This document shows positions 1 to 9,662 of a stretch of DNA of 64,000 nucleotides, piece after piece. The notes beneath the pieces were generated by a model that was not told the origin of the DNA, made no database searches, and saw only the letters and a program-made list of their open reading frames with translations. Numbering within the stretch: position 1 is the first letter of the stretch; each line of letters starts with the position of its first letter. The translations under genes were made by a program, and so were the position numbers. Source of the stretch: Allacma fusca (Eukaryota > Arthropoda > Collembola > Symphypleona > Sminthuridae); the NCBI GenBank assembly GCA_947179485.1, contig OX359245.1, positions 47,789,067 to 47,853,066 on the forward strand, given 5' to 3'.

Positions 1-1250
1 TTACTGAAGATTATTCTGTATTTGTTGGACAGAAGCAAGTGCTGTGGTGTTGAAGCTTAATTCTTCAAATAATTTTCCTATTTTATTTCATGCTGGTTTT
101 ATAATTAAATAGGTAACTTTTAAGTCATTTTCATAAAAAAACGAAATCCGTGGCTGGAGATTTTAAACTACTTTTCCACCAATATTACTGCTGTAAATAC
201 TGCAGTACCTGTCTTCCCCAATGTATTTAATTGCATTCAAGCTAAATTTTTTATTCGTGCATCCTTGAATTAACTTTACGGATCTTAGTCAATTGGTGAA
301 AATTATCAAACTGCATGCATTACCACAAGCTACGTGGAAAAATACATTTAGTGGCGTGAAAACAAAAACATTTAAAAAATCTCATAACGCGTAAAAGCTT
401 CCTGATTTTCTAAACAAAATGTGCAACTCCCTTCTAAATATGTGTAATTATTTATCAAGTAAGCTTTGAATTCAAAATTTCAGAAAATTTAGTTAGCAGC
501 GAACATAAAAAAATACCTGCAGAGCAAAATTGTATGAGAAATTGGATCATCCGACGAAGTCAACCGATTCGAACGGTTAACGATTAAAATTACCCGATTC
601 AATTTGTATTTTATATTGGATGACCAATATTCGATCCGATCCGAAAAAATTAATTAATTAATCAATTAAAGGAATGTAATCAGTTTTTCACCACAATGGC
701 ACTTGGCAATGCTTTGTGGAAGATAAATATTCTATAATTATTTGTTGGACAGAAGCAATGTTGTGATGTTGAAACTTAGTTCATTAAATAATTTTCCTGG
801 TTTATTTCATGCTGGTTTTAAAATTAAACAAATAATTTTTAAGTCATTTCCAGAGAAAACTAAAATCCATGACGGGTGAATTTAGAGCAACTTTTCCGCC
901 ATTATTACTGGCAGCACCTGTTTTCTCCAATGTATTTAATTGCCTTGAAATTATTTTCTGTTTTTGTGATTTTAGTCAATTGGAAAGAAAAGGTATTTGA
1001 ACTTGCTTAGTATCGTTGACAGGATGGGAAAAATACATTTAGTGGCGTGAAAACACAAACATTTAAAAAATCTCGTAACACGTAAAAGCTACCTCATTTT
1101 GTAAACAAAATGTGCAACTCCCTTCTCAATTTGTATAATTATTTATCAAGTAAACTTTGAATTCAAAATTTTAGAAAATTTAGTTAGCTGCGAACATAAA
1201 AAAAATCTGCAGAGCAAAATTATTTGAGATTGAAAAGTTTTATGGAAATT
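1..1250 (+). repeat. Two copies of dispersed repeat, GTGGCGTGAAAAC module
   Basis: Positions 1-540 and about 721-1240 are diverged copies of one sequence in the same orientation. Shared landmarks are TTTGTTGGACAGAAGCAA (about 21 and 741), TTTATTTCATGCTGGTTTTA and AGTGGCGTGAAAAC (about 349 and 1040). Related copies carrying the same core lie near 21260, 30690, 51950 and 56765. Between the copies, 541-660 holds a short run of CCGATTCG and GATCCGATCCG words like the TCGGAT island at 17978-18865. No coding signal is seen. Confidence 0.8.
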
Positions 1251-1284
1251 TTATAAATAAGTCATAATAATCCCAGACAATTTT

Positions 1285-2030
1285 TTTTGGAAAGCTGTGT
1301 CTGCAGCAAATTTTATAGGATTCATTTTGTAAAATGTCAATTCCCGAAATCCCAAATAACGGTGTCAAAAGCTAAAAACGTGAGGCAAAGTTTTGTTACT
1401 CTCCTGACTCAGCCATGCTTTACAGAGTGTGTAATATTTCAGGCACAACATATTCAACGGCACTCTGCATCCATCTACCCCTCCCCCGCAGATGGCTTTG
1501 AAGCCATCCCAATAGTTAGCTAAATAAATAAGAATATATTTGTTTTACCGAATTTGCTGCGTAGAAAACGCAAACCCTTCGTTATACAGGTATATAATTT
1601 CAAAAATATGCCCTGTCGTTACCACTACCTTAACTGAATTCGCATTTTAAAAGAAATATTTTCCACGATTTGTGAAAATTAATCTAAAAATATTTCAAGA
1701 TGTGTTTCTCTTGAACATTGAAGTACTTTTGACAATGAATTTTTAAATTCTGTCAAGTCAACGCGTTAGTTTTCATTAACTCCAAAACCTCTGATTGTTT
1801 GTCAACACACCAATTGACCGAGATGAAATTGTGTACGAAACGGGGGTTAGTTTCGAAAATGCTGACAATGGCGTCAAAGTTAAGAAACTTCAGTCCTCGC
1901 TATACACGCAACAACGCATTTAAATTGTATGGTAACTATTGAGAAGCCACACCACGTTTTTGCTAATATATAATCACACAGCAAAAGAAACTGTGAAGTG
2001 TGGTTTCAAAATGAAAGAACATTTTAATGG
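1285..2030 (+). repeat. Dispersed repeat, middle modules
   Basis: Contains the module around ACAACATATTCAACGGCACTCTGCATCC (first part near 1446), also seen near 33240, 58580 and in part 14440. It is followed by the module with TTTGCTGC...AAACCCTTCGTTATACAGG near 1550, also near 33560, 49620, 54010 and 59510, and by a GGCGTCAAAG core near 1872. The short frame at 1287-1523 lies wholly inside repeat sequence and is not called a gene. Confidence 0.7.
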
Positions 2031-2199
2031 AAAGTTGTCAGTTATTTTTTAATTCCACGAAAACATTTTTGACCTAAAAATATTTATTTATTTTGAAAAA
2101 CAGTTTCATCTCAAACTTAAATCTTTCATAAACTAATTTTCCAGTTTTGTAATATGTAACGTTTCCTACAGTATTCTCACAATCCACATGACGGTCTCC

Positions 2200-3095
2200 T
2201 GGTTGAAATATTCAAACCACAGGAACAGTTCTAGATCATCAATTGTTGACGGTGGAAAACTAAATTTGATTCATGTGATGCCCCATAAAAATTTGAATAA
2301 ACACAGCTTTCCCAATTTTTAAAAATAAAATTTATGAGAAACTGTTAAGTGCAAAATGTTCTTTTTTTCTCTCCTTTCTCACTTTTGCTCGAAACAAATT
2401 TTGTTTTCAACCTTGCTCTGGGTCATTGAATGTCATGTCTGCAATTTTCAGCGGTGAGACATGTGTTATTGCTTCATGGTAGGACCAGAAACGTATCTTA
2501 CAAAAAGCGTCGAAACGTTTACTAATAAAAACTGGAATAATCAATTCCATATGATGAACGCCATGGTATTCAGTTTAGTCGTGGTTATTGAGTAACTACA
2601 TTAAAACATTATCATTATTAGAGACAAAATTAAACCACGAATAGTTTTAAATGATTCTTCAATTAATTTGAAATAGGGTCTAAGGAAAGTACCCCAAATA
2701 GAGGGCTTGGGAGGTTAACAAATACGAGACAAATTGAGGATTTTTGGCACTTTCGTGGTATCTTCAACTGGGCAGGCAAATATCGACAGGCATTTTCAAT
2801 AGGAAATCTGCGTACACTTTGAAGCTTAAATAATACTGAATAAATCATAGCACCATGTTTACGGTAATTTCTCAAAAAGTCTAAGAAATTAATGGGGTGA
2901 TGTGAATCCGAAATGTACTTTAAAAGACTTAAAATAATCAGTAATATAAATTAATATTTTTCTGCAGCTTGCTCATTTATTCCTGACTAAATATAATCAT
3001 CAGAGACCTTGCAGCTGTGTCAATTCATTTAAACGTGACTTAAATGCAAACCATTAAGGGATTATCTATCTGATTATGTTTTAAAAGGTTGTGAG
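2200..3095 (+). repeat. Dispersed repeat block, paralogue of 27520-28376
   Basis: About 0.9 kb aligns collinearly with 27520-28376. Shared stretches include TGTGTTATTGCTTCATGGTAG, the AAAAAGCGTCGAAA segment, GGCAGGCAAATATCGA, and the run ending GGGATTATCTATCTGATTATG just before position 3088. The alignment breaks exactly where the terminal-inverted-repeat element enters and resumes at 13961, so the 28 kb copy is a natural empty site. Confidence 0.85.
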
Positions 3096-3430
3096 CAGAA
3101 ATAAAACTCACCAGTAGTTATTTCTGATTTTTGCAATTATTATTTTATATTTTGGGTCACTTGTTTTTTTTGCAGAAGCTAAAATGCTATTTTTAAAAGT
3201 TTGAAACAAATGCATGTTATTTATTTGCACAGCTGAAAAAAGTAAGATAAATAAAATAAAAAAAATAATTTATTCATATGCAATAAACAAATATAATGTA
3301 AGTGAGAGCTTGTCACTAAGGGGCGAAGCGTACATAATTAATATTTAAAAAAATAATTTTACATTTGCAATAAAGAATATACTTAATAAATATCATTTGT
3401 GACGAGTACTACATGCTAAGTCATTAGGTG
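3096..3430 (+). repeat. Left terminal inverted repeat of the 10.86-kb element
   Basis: Bases 3104-3255 match the reverse complement of 13800-13952 (AAACTCACCAGTAGTTATTT at the outer end). Similarity resumes at about 3388-3425, pairing with 13735-13780. An extra block of about 110 bp at 3260-3385, with an internal duplication (ATTCATATGCAATAAACAAA / TTTACATTTGCAATAAAGAA), is absent from the right copy. The inner part is a decayed inverted copy of the 3' end of the small gene at 13451-13781. Confidence 0.85.
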
Positions 3431-3639
3431 GCAAAGTGCCACTATAAGATGTAACGGCACGTTGTTTAACTAGCTAAAGATATTAAAACTTTGGAAAAAC
3501 TTAGACAATATTTATTCTTCGGTTTCTACGGTTTATGCTTCTGTTTTAAACATTGATGTAGGAAGATTCAGAAATTTCAAAAATCAGAAGAAGGCCGACC
3601 GAGAAGCGAATCTGACAGTGTTTTACTAAGTTAATGAAC

Positions 3640-3870
3640 AATTGTGGGACCCCGCTGGGGCTGTCAAGCTGGGTCGGGTCCTGTCAACTGAAACCCAGCG
3701 GGCTGCGGTCTGGCGCAGGCCTAAAAAATTACTATCGGGACTGGGCGGGCCGACGTTTCAGAGGTCGACTTGCGGGTCGGGCCGGTTCGGGTTACGTAAT
3801 TGTCGATAAGACTCGGGTTGGATTGGGAAACGCCGTGGGCCACGCCTTTAATTTCAACTTACGCAGGACA
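3640..3870. other. GC-rich island of CGGGTCGGGCC-like words
   Basis: A sharply GC-rich stretch in AT-rich surroundings, built from variants of GGGTCGGG, GGCGGGCC and ACCCAGCGGG. An 84-codon plus-strand frame spans it, but its composition (Gly, Arg, Leu) is what this repeat would give in any frame, so it is not called coding. It resembles the other iterated-word islands of the window, but no clear terminal repeats or target duplication were found. Confidence 0.5.
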
Positions 3871-4020
3871 TTGAGTTGTGAGGCCTAAGTTAAAGCACAA
3901 GGATTTTAGGAAGTTGTTGGGGGTTTATTGACGTGTAATATAAAATAGCGAGATCAATCATGAGGGCGACAGGTGTATTTTAAAAGTAGCATCTCACTAG
4001 GAAACAGCCAGATGGAATAC

Positions 4021-5345
4021 TCATGCTACCGTATTAGTCTGCAATAATAATTTCTGTAAAATACGCATGCCATTCTTCAAAATAGACAAGACTTAGAATG
4101 ACCTACAAAATCCGGTGTTGACGGTGCTCTTAAATTTCTGAATTCTTCTTAACCACCTTCGGTATTTCCTCCCTATCACAATACAATCCCCAACTTCAAT
4201 ATTGGTTGTGGATTAATTGTAAGTGAGAAGCAGTAAAAATAATGAAATATAAGTCAATATAAGCTTACCCAAACGTGCTCCGAGCGATACCATCAGTACG
4301 AGACCAAAGAAAATCACCACACGTTTCAAATTGTAACCAAACCTTAAAGCGCGGAATAGATTCTAATTTGATATATGCTACAACGTTAAGGCTATATCAT
4401 GGAATCAATTATCAAATTTGGTTGTTTATTAATTTAATTGATATTGCAGTTCTCACTAACTCCTACATGTCCTCCAGCCATACAAAACTTATCTAAACCA
4501 TACTAAACATCTTAACGTTCAGTTTGATAATTTCATGGACGTAAACTTGAAAAATTATTGTGGGAAACAATACTTGCAAAATACCTGGAAGTGCAAGTTG
4601 GAGTTCAGGTATTTTTAATTTGTCGTACCGAACTTGTACTTGACATTGAGCTCATGTATATTTTTTAAACCCAAACTTGATATTATCCCTACCTGTACTT
4701 TCAGGTAAGCATTCTTGATCTACCCAAACTTGACCCGAATCTTTGGTACGTTTTTGTAACTGACCGCAACTTGTCCCGAACCCAACCCGACAGGTATTTT
4801 TCAGGTACTACCTCTTGCCTGCACTCAGCTGTATGGAGTGTTTTCACTGATTTACACAATGCAGGTAACGCCCGATTTGCAAGAAGATTCACTCTCATGG
4901 AATTTACGTCCCTGGTTAAGGAGGTTACGCACCTCGTTTAACTGTTCGAACCGGTTATAATTTCAGAAACCTCCAGAAACTCCACATGTATTCCAGAGCG
5001 ATGGCCATGAGTATTATGAACCTTTTAAGGACATCCGCCAACTGCCAAGGATATCAAATGTGTCCAGTGGAAAATCCTCACTTCAATGAATACCCATGCT
5101 GCACTTTTAATCTGCAATAATAATTTCTGTAAAATACGCATGCTATTCTTCAAAATAGACAAGACTTAGAATGACCTACAAAATCCGGTGTTGACGGTGC
5201 TCTTAAATTTCTGAATTCTTCTTAACCACCTTCTATATTTCCAACCTCTCAAAATACAATCCCCTGCTTCAATATTGGTTGTGGATTAATTGTAAGTGAC
5301 AAGCAGTAAACAAAATGAGATATAAGTCAATACCAGCTTACCCAA
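4021..5345. repeat. Direct repeat pair, about 250 bp each
   Basis: Positions 4021-4272 and 5096-5345 are near-identical direct copies, sharing the segments AAAATACGCATGC and AATCCGGTGTTGACGGTGCT. They are closer to each other than any other repeat pair in the window. On the minus strand each copy starts with a donor-like GTAAGC and ends in an acceptor-like TTATTATTGCAG, so the duplicated unit may be an intron with its flanks. No recognisable exon was found beside either copy. Confidence 0.7.
4533..4911. mobile_element. Possible hAT MITE with CAkGGACGTAAA ends
   Basis: Ends CATGGACGTAAA (from about 4533) and, inverted, CAGGGACGTAAA (to about 4911) match at 11 of 12 bases and resemble hAT termini. 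The body is rich in iterated ACTTGACCCGAAC-like words on both strands. No matching 8-bp target duplication is visible. The short minus-strand frame at 4701-4898 is a translation of the word array. It lies inside the larger 10.86-kb element. Confidence 0.4.
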
Positions 5346-6300
5346 GATATATATAATAAATGTGTGTATATATATATATATATATATAAGATCCACTGCC
5401 ACGTCATAATCTCATAAATTTCCCCCCGTAAGCACTTCAAGGCTTAACGAAAATTATTTCCGAATTTAAAGGGCGAAATCGCTCTGGAAGAGACAAGAGT
5501 TGAAGTCATGCGTAAGCACACATGAGTATAGCTAATACAATCCTAACTCCGCTCACTGGGATGACTGGAGTAACTCATGGTTTTTTACAATGTCCCAAGT
5601 GAACTAGGATTTACTCACGCCTTTCAGCTGTTCGGATTGGTTGGTCTGCTTCTGAAAAGATCCACTGCCATGTCATAATCTTATAATAATTCCATATAAT
5701 ATAAATTTCAGGTATAAATATGCATGGAATTTTTCAAAATAGAAATAAACTAAAATGCAAAAATAGCATTCAATTATTCCTGATCCTTCAAATAATCACT
5801 TTTTCAGTTTTAGACTATTTTTTAGACAATTTAAACTTAAATGGTACAACAAATACAGTGACATTGTTACTGCAGCGTTGAATGTATTTACATAGCAATG
5901 AATTCACATTTGTGGCCCGATACACTTGACGGTCCACTTAAGATTTTCCCGCGACCAAGTATAATATGATCCTGAGAATTTTTAAGGGTTGAATCTTTAG
6001 GCCGTTGGTTGGTTTTATTATTTAGTTAATAAATTATATACTACAAAAATTGTAATGACACTATTAAAAAAGCGTAAAATTTACTCACAAGCTCCTTTCG
6101 TAAACAATCGTCATTGAGATGTTCATCGATGTTTGCTGTATATCAGCAACCGTGCATGCTCTAACCATGCATAGGATAGGCAGCACTGGTATTGTAGTGA
6201 CGGGTTAGCTTATGTGATTAAGCCTTCCCATTCACTTTAAAAAGCAAATATGCACAAACCAGTATGTAAACTCGTTTCCTTTGCTCATAAGACGTATGGC
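5346..6300. other. (TA)n tract and flanking 30-bp direct repeat
   Basis: A TA dinucleotide run at about 5366-5388 is followed by AAGATCCACTGCCACGTCAT (5388). This recurs as a near-identical copy at about 5659, so a 240-bp segment is bounded by 30-bp direct repeats. The rest to 6300 is AT-rich with no gene that I can support. Confidence 0.5.
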
Positions 6301-6474
6301 AGGTATTTCAAATTTCTAACCATATTGTTTGACTTACACAAAACGTAAACTATTCCTGCGCATAATTTTGTACTTCCTGCTTGTGGAAATATATTTGAAA
6401 ACAAGCAAATTAAACCATAAATACGATCTATTACGCTATACTTTAAAACAATACCAGCGGCGTGAGAATATACA

Positions 6475-7248
6475 ATGCCCGGTAACTGCATCAAGCTTGT
6501 TTATAATAAAGTGGAAGTGAAGGCACCCGTTGAGGAAGACTTAGTAACATTAGGTTATGACACTGAAGTCAATGGTGGTAGCTATCTCATTGAAGCAATC
6601 CAAGGAATATGTATAATTCAGGGACAAGTGCGCTAGAAAATTAAATGGCTAAATTGGGAAGATAAGTTTTCTACATGGGAACCAATTGGTCACTTGACGG
6701 ACTGTACGGAGACATTGGAGTTATTCCACTCTAAGCTAAAGGAAAAACGTTCCGAGGGGTCGGAAAGACGATCATTTCCTATTTGGTGGAATTATATCAG
6801 CTGTATTGACAAACAAGGTGTAAAATCTAAATCTGACAAGAATATTTTAATTTGCTTTTGAATTCCAGGCTTATCATCTATGTTGAAACGTTCAATGAAT
6901 TATTTTGGCTTTTTAGGATTTAGCTGCACAATATGTTTCAAGATGCTTTCCAGTCGGTTTTTACTAAAACGAAACAACAAGTTTGCCTGCAACCCTAGTA
7001 GTTTGAAAACCAAATGCTTGAAGTATAAGGAACAGTTCAAGAACATGCAAAGCCTGGGGACTCACAAACGACAGGCGTGTAATCAAGAACGAATACCTTG
7101 TAAGATCTGCAATGCATTTATCCTACCGAAGTTTATGAAGTCTCATATAAACGGTAAGCACTATGGTGAACGGGTAAATTGTGACGTATGTGGAACCAGA
7201 GTTTGGAAGAAGAATTTATCACAACACAATAAAATGCAACATATGTAA
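6475..7248 (+). pseudogene. Chromodomain plus C2H2 zinc-finger protein, interrupted
   Basis: Exon 1 (6475-6817) encodes a chromodomain-like fold: SYLIEA..., then KIKWLNWEDKFSTWEP and a DC...LELF tail, the usual Y/W aromatic cage and WEP pattern. A TAG at 6634-6636 interrupts it just before KIKW. A 51-bp intron (6818-6868, GT...CCAG) joins in phase to exon 2, which encodes cysteine/histidine clusters ending in two C2H2 fingers (CKIC...H....H and CDVC...H.....H). The stop at 7246-7248 overlaps a strong donor, GTAAGT, so another exon may have followed. Chromodomains read methylated histone tails and are also found on transposon integrases. Whether this was a captured host gene or an element gene is open. 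The start codon is the first in-frame ATG and is uncertain. Confidence 0.6.
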
Positions 7249-8073
7249 GTATTGTTTTTTAAATAAATTCAATTATTTTGTCTAAAGTGAATAATAAAAT
7301 TACCTTGCAACAAATTAAAATATGTTTGTCAACAATTTTGTGTTAGGTGAATATAAAGTGAAACATTTGAAGTAAATTTATCACGTGATGAAAGCATTAC
7401 AGCCTTGTAAAATATTGTTAACCCAATACGTTGACCATATATAATTGTAAATATTTGAAACCTTACTTATAAGGAATGCGTATTGTTGTCTACCAGAATG
7501 CATTTAATTAGTTTTGTAAATATATTTGCAACACGTTTTACAAACGAGAGCACATTGTATACAATTTGTGGCATAGTTACAACAATACTCTGTGGGTTCG
7601 TGTAAAATCAAATTTTTCTGTTAAAAGGCGGTTGTAATGGCGGGTATCACTGCACTTTTGTGCTTAAAGCACTAGCATATTGTTGCGTGGAAAGTAGACG
7701 GAATATTTTAAACAAATTAATTTTATTAATGACAAATTATTTTAAATTAAGTCATCTGCGCAAGTAGCATTAAATTTGAACAAATGGATAGATCATGAAT
7801 AGATTAGGGGAAATCTTATACATGTTTTTGTGTTTAAACTGAGACATTCTAGAACTTCGGGGCATGATGTGGGAGTTCTAAACATCCCAACGATAGATAG
7901 TAAATTGACAACTTTTAAAAGCCAGAAATATTTCACTTAAATAAATGGTTGCACACAAAATGATTATTGAATGTTTTATTTTTTAATTGTAATCTTAAAT
8001 CACAACTATCGGGGCCGAAATAATATTTTGATTATAATACCAAATGAGCTGATTTTACAAAAGCAGCTTTCAA

Positions 8074-9094
8074 TCATTCACTTAAATCAATGTACTGCTG
8101 CAATAACTTTTCAACCGGATTTTGTTCTGTCCTTAGTTTCTTGCTTCTACTAAACGATTCACGATCGAACAAGGGAATTATATCATTGAATGTCTTGAAG
8201 TCATGTAAAACTCTCATTTTTGTAGTAACTACGCTCTTTTTCTCATTATAGTAGGTATCTATTTTATCGTTTAGAATGCTCAGAGTTTTCATTGTCTTTG
8301 CATCTTAAATGTACATAAAGAGAATAGCTTGCTGTATCATTTCAAAATCCTGGCTACTCATTACTATGTCGAGGGTATTGTTACCTAGTGTTAAAATTCC
8401 ATTGCTATACTTTAGTATCTGATTTGCTACAAACGTTTTACAAAACGAAAATTCGAAAAAACAATCCGCTATATAGCAAGTGCAGTTCTTACACGTTTAA
8501 GAGCAAATATTTGCAAATGTTGGTAATTTAGCAATGAAGTCATCATTATCTTGTATAGTAGTATTTCCCATTAAATTAAATACTTGAATTTGATTACGGC
8601 TACTTTCGAACAAAGTTAATAAATTCCATTTGGATGGTAAACAATGTAAGTTAGCCTTATCCTTACTAGAATAAAACCTGATTTTTTCAACCAATCGTAA
8701 TAATCAGAAGTATGCCTGTTCAGCATTAGGTTGGATTTTTTGCTTGATTGCAGGTGTGCGTAATTGTGTTCTGCAAGTAAAGAAGCAGCAGATGGTTGTG
8801 TAAGTTCATTTGAAATTCATTCTTTAAACTATATAATTAAAGAGAATTGTTTAAAATACGAGCATAAAATAGTTCACAGGAATTAAAGAAGAAGAGTTTA
8901 GAATCATCGATTTCAAGTTGATGTTCATTGGGATTTTGATTTACGAAATATATATCTTCGAAATAACCGAGCAAGTATGTACATATTTGGTAAACTGTTT
9001 TATATATTTTTTGTTTAACATTAAGGAATCTGAAATCATTTTTATTAACAGAAAAATCCAACAGAGTATGGGAGCACAAAGTTAGACACGCCAA
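8074..9094 (-). pseudogene. Unrecognised minus-strand protein relic
   Basis: Three minus-strand open segments (9094-8837, 8694-8497 and about 8430-8074) have protein-like composition and appear to belong to one decayed reading unit. The last segment continues upstream through one stop near 8305 and ends ...LLQQYIDLSE. The first starts MACLTLCSHTLL. I see no signal peptide, membrane span or named catalytic motif, and do not recognise the family. Several stops and frame changes separate the pieces. It lies between the chromodomain/finger pseudogene and the hAT transposase inside the 10.86-kb element and runs opposite to both. Confidence 0.35.
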
Positions 9095-9399
9095 AGAATC
9101 AAAGAAGATTAAAAGGGTAAGTATTAATTATTTACTTTGCTTAAAAAGTTGGAATTAAAATTGTGTTTAAGTGCACTTTGAAGTCTAATTTAACTATAGA
9201 TATTTAGGAATTTTTTGCACAACATACCAAATTATAAACCGCGTAAAATATGAAGTGTCAATCAAATAATTGCAATAAATGAATTAAAACTAATTTTACC
9301 ACATAACAAGTATGGTATCACTGGTCAACAATTCATTTATTCTGTAATTTCTCATTAGGTCGGTATACATTTTTTCAATATTCTAATTACTCATAGAAC

Positions 9400-9630
9400 T
9401 TATAGAAGTATAAATATAGAGCTGTTACTAAGTGTATCACAAAATCTGTAAAAACAAGGTTTTACTACTTGGACGGACAGGTTATCAGCGAGCTGCATTA
9501 TGCCAATTGGTATTTGTTTGATTTGAAAATTCAACAATTGTGCTCGTATAATATATTGTTTTTGACTTACAGATAGTATCCGGCATTCCACAGAAAAAAC
9601 GAAAGCTGGAACCGACAATTGGGCGAACAA
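9400..9630 (-). pseudogene. Unrecognised 76-codon frame, divergent to hAT gene
   Basis: The minus-strand frame starts MFAQLSVPAF and ends NSSIFILL. Its start is only 32 bp from the start of the plus-strand hAT frame at 9663, a head-to-head arrangement that could share a promoter. A CCTTGTTTTTACAG acceptor-like sequence lies near its 3' end. No family is recognised. It may be an upstream exon of the relic at 8074-9094 or a chance frame. Confidence 0.25.
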
Positions 9631-9662
9631 TATTGGTGATGCAATTTGTTTAAACGGAAATA

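Noticed and set aside
3634-3888. 84-codon GC-rich frame
   Set aside because: It follows a word-repeat island; no homology, start context or splice support.
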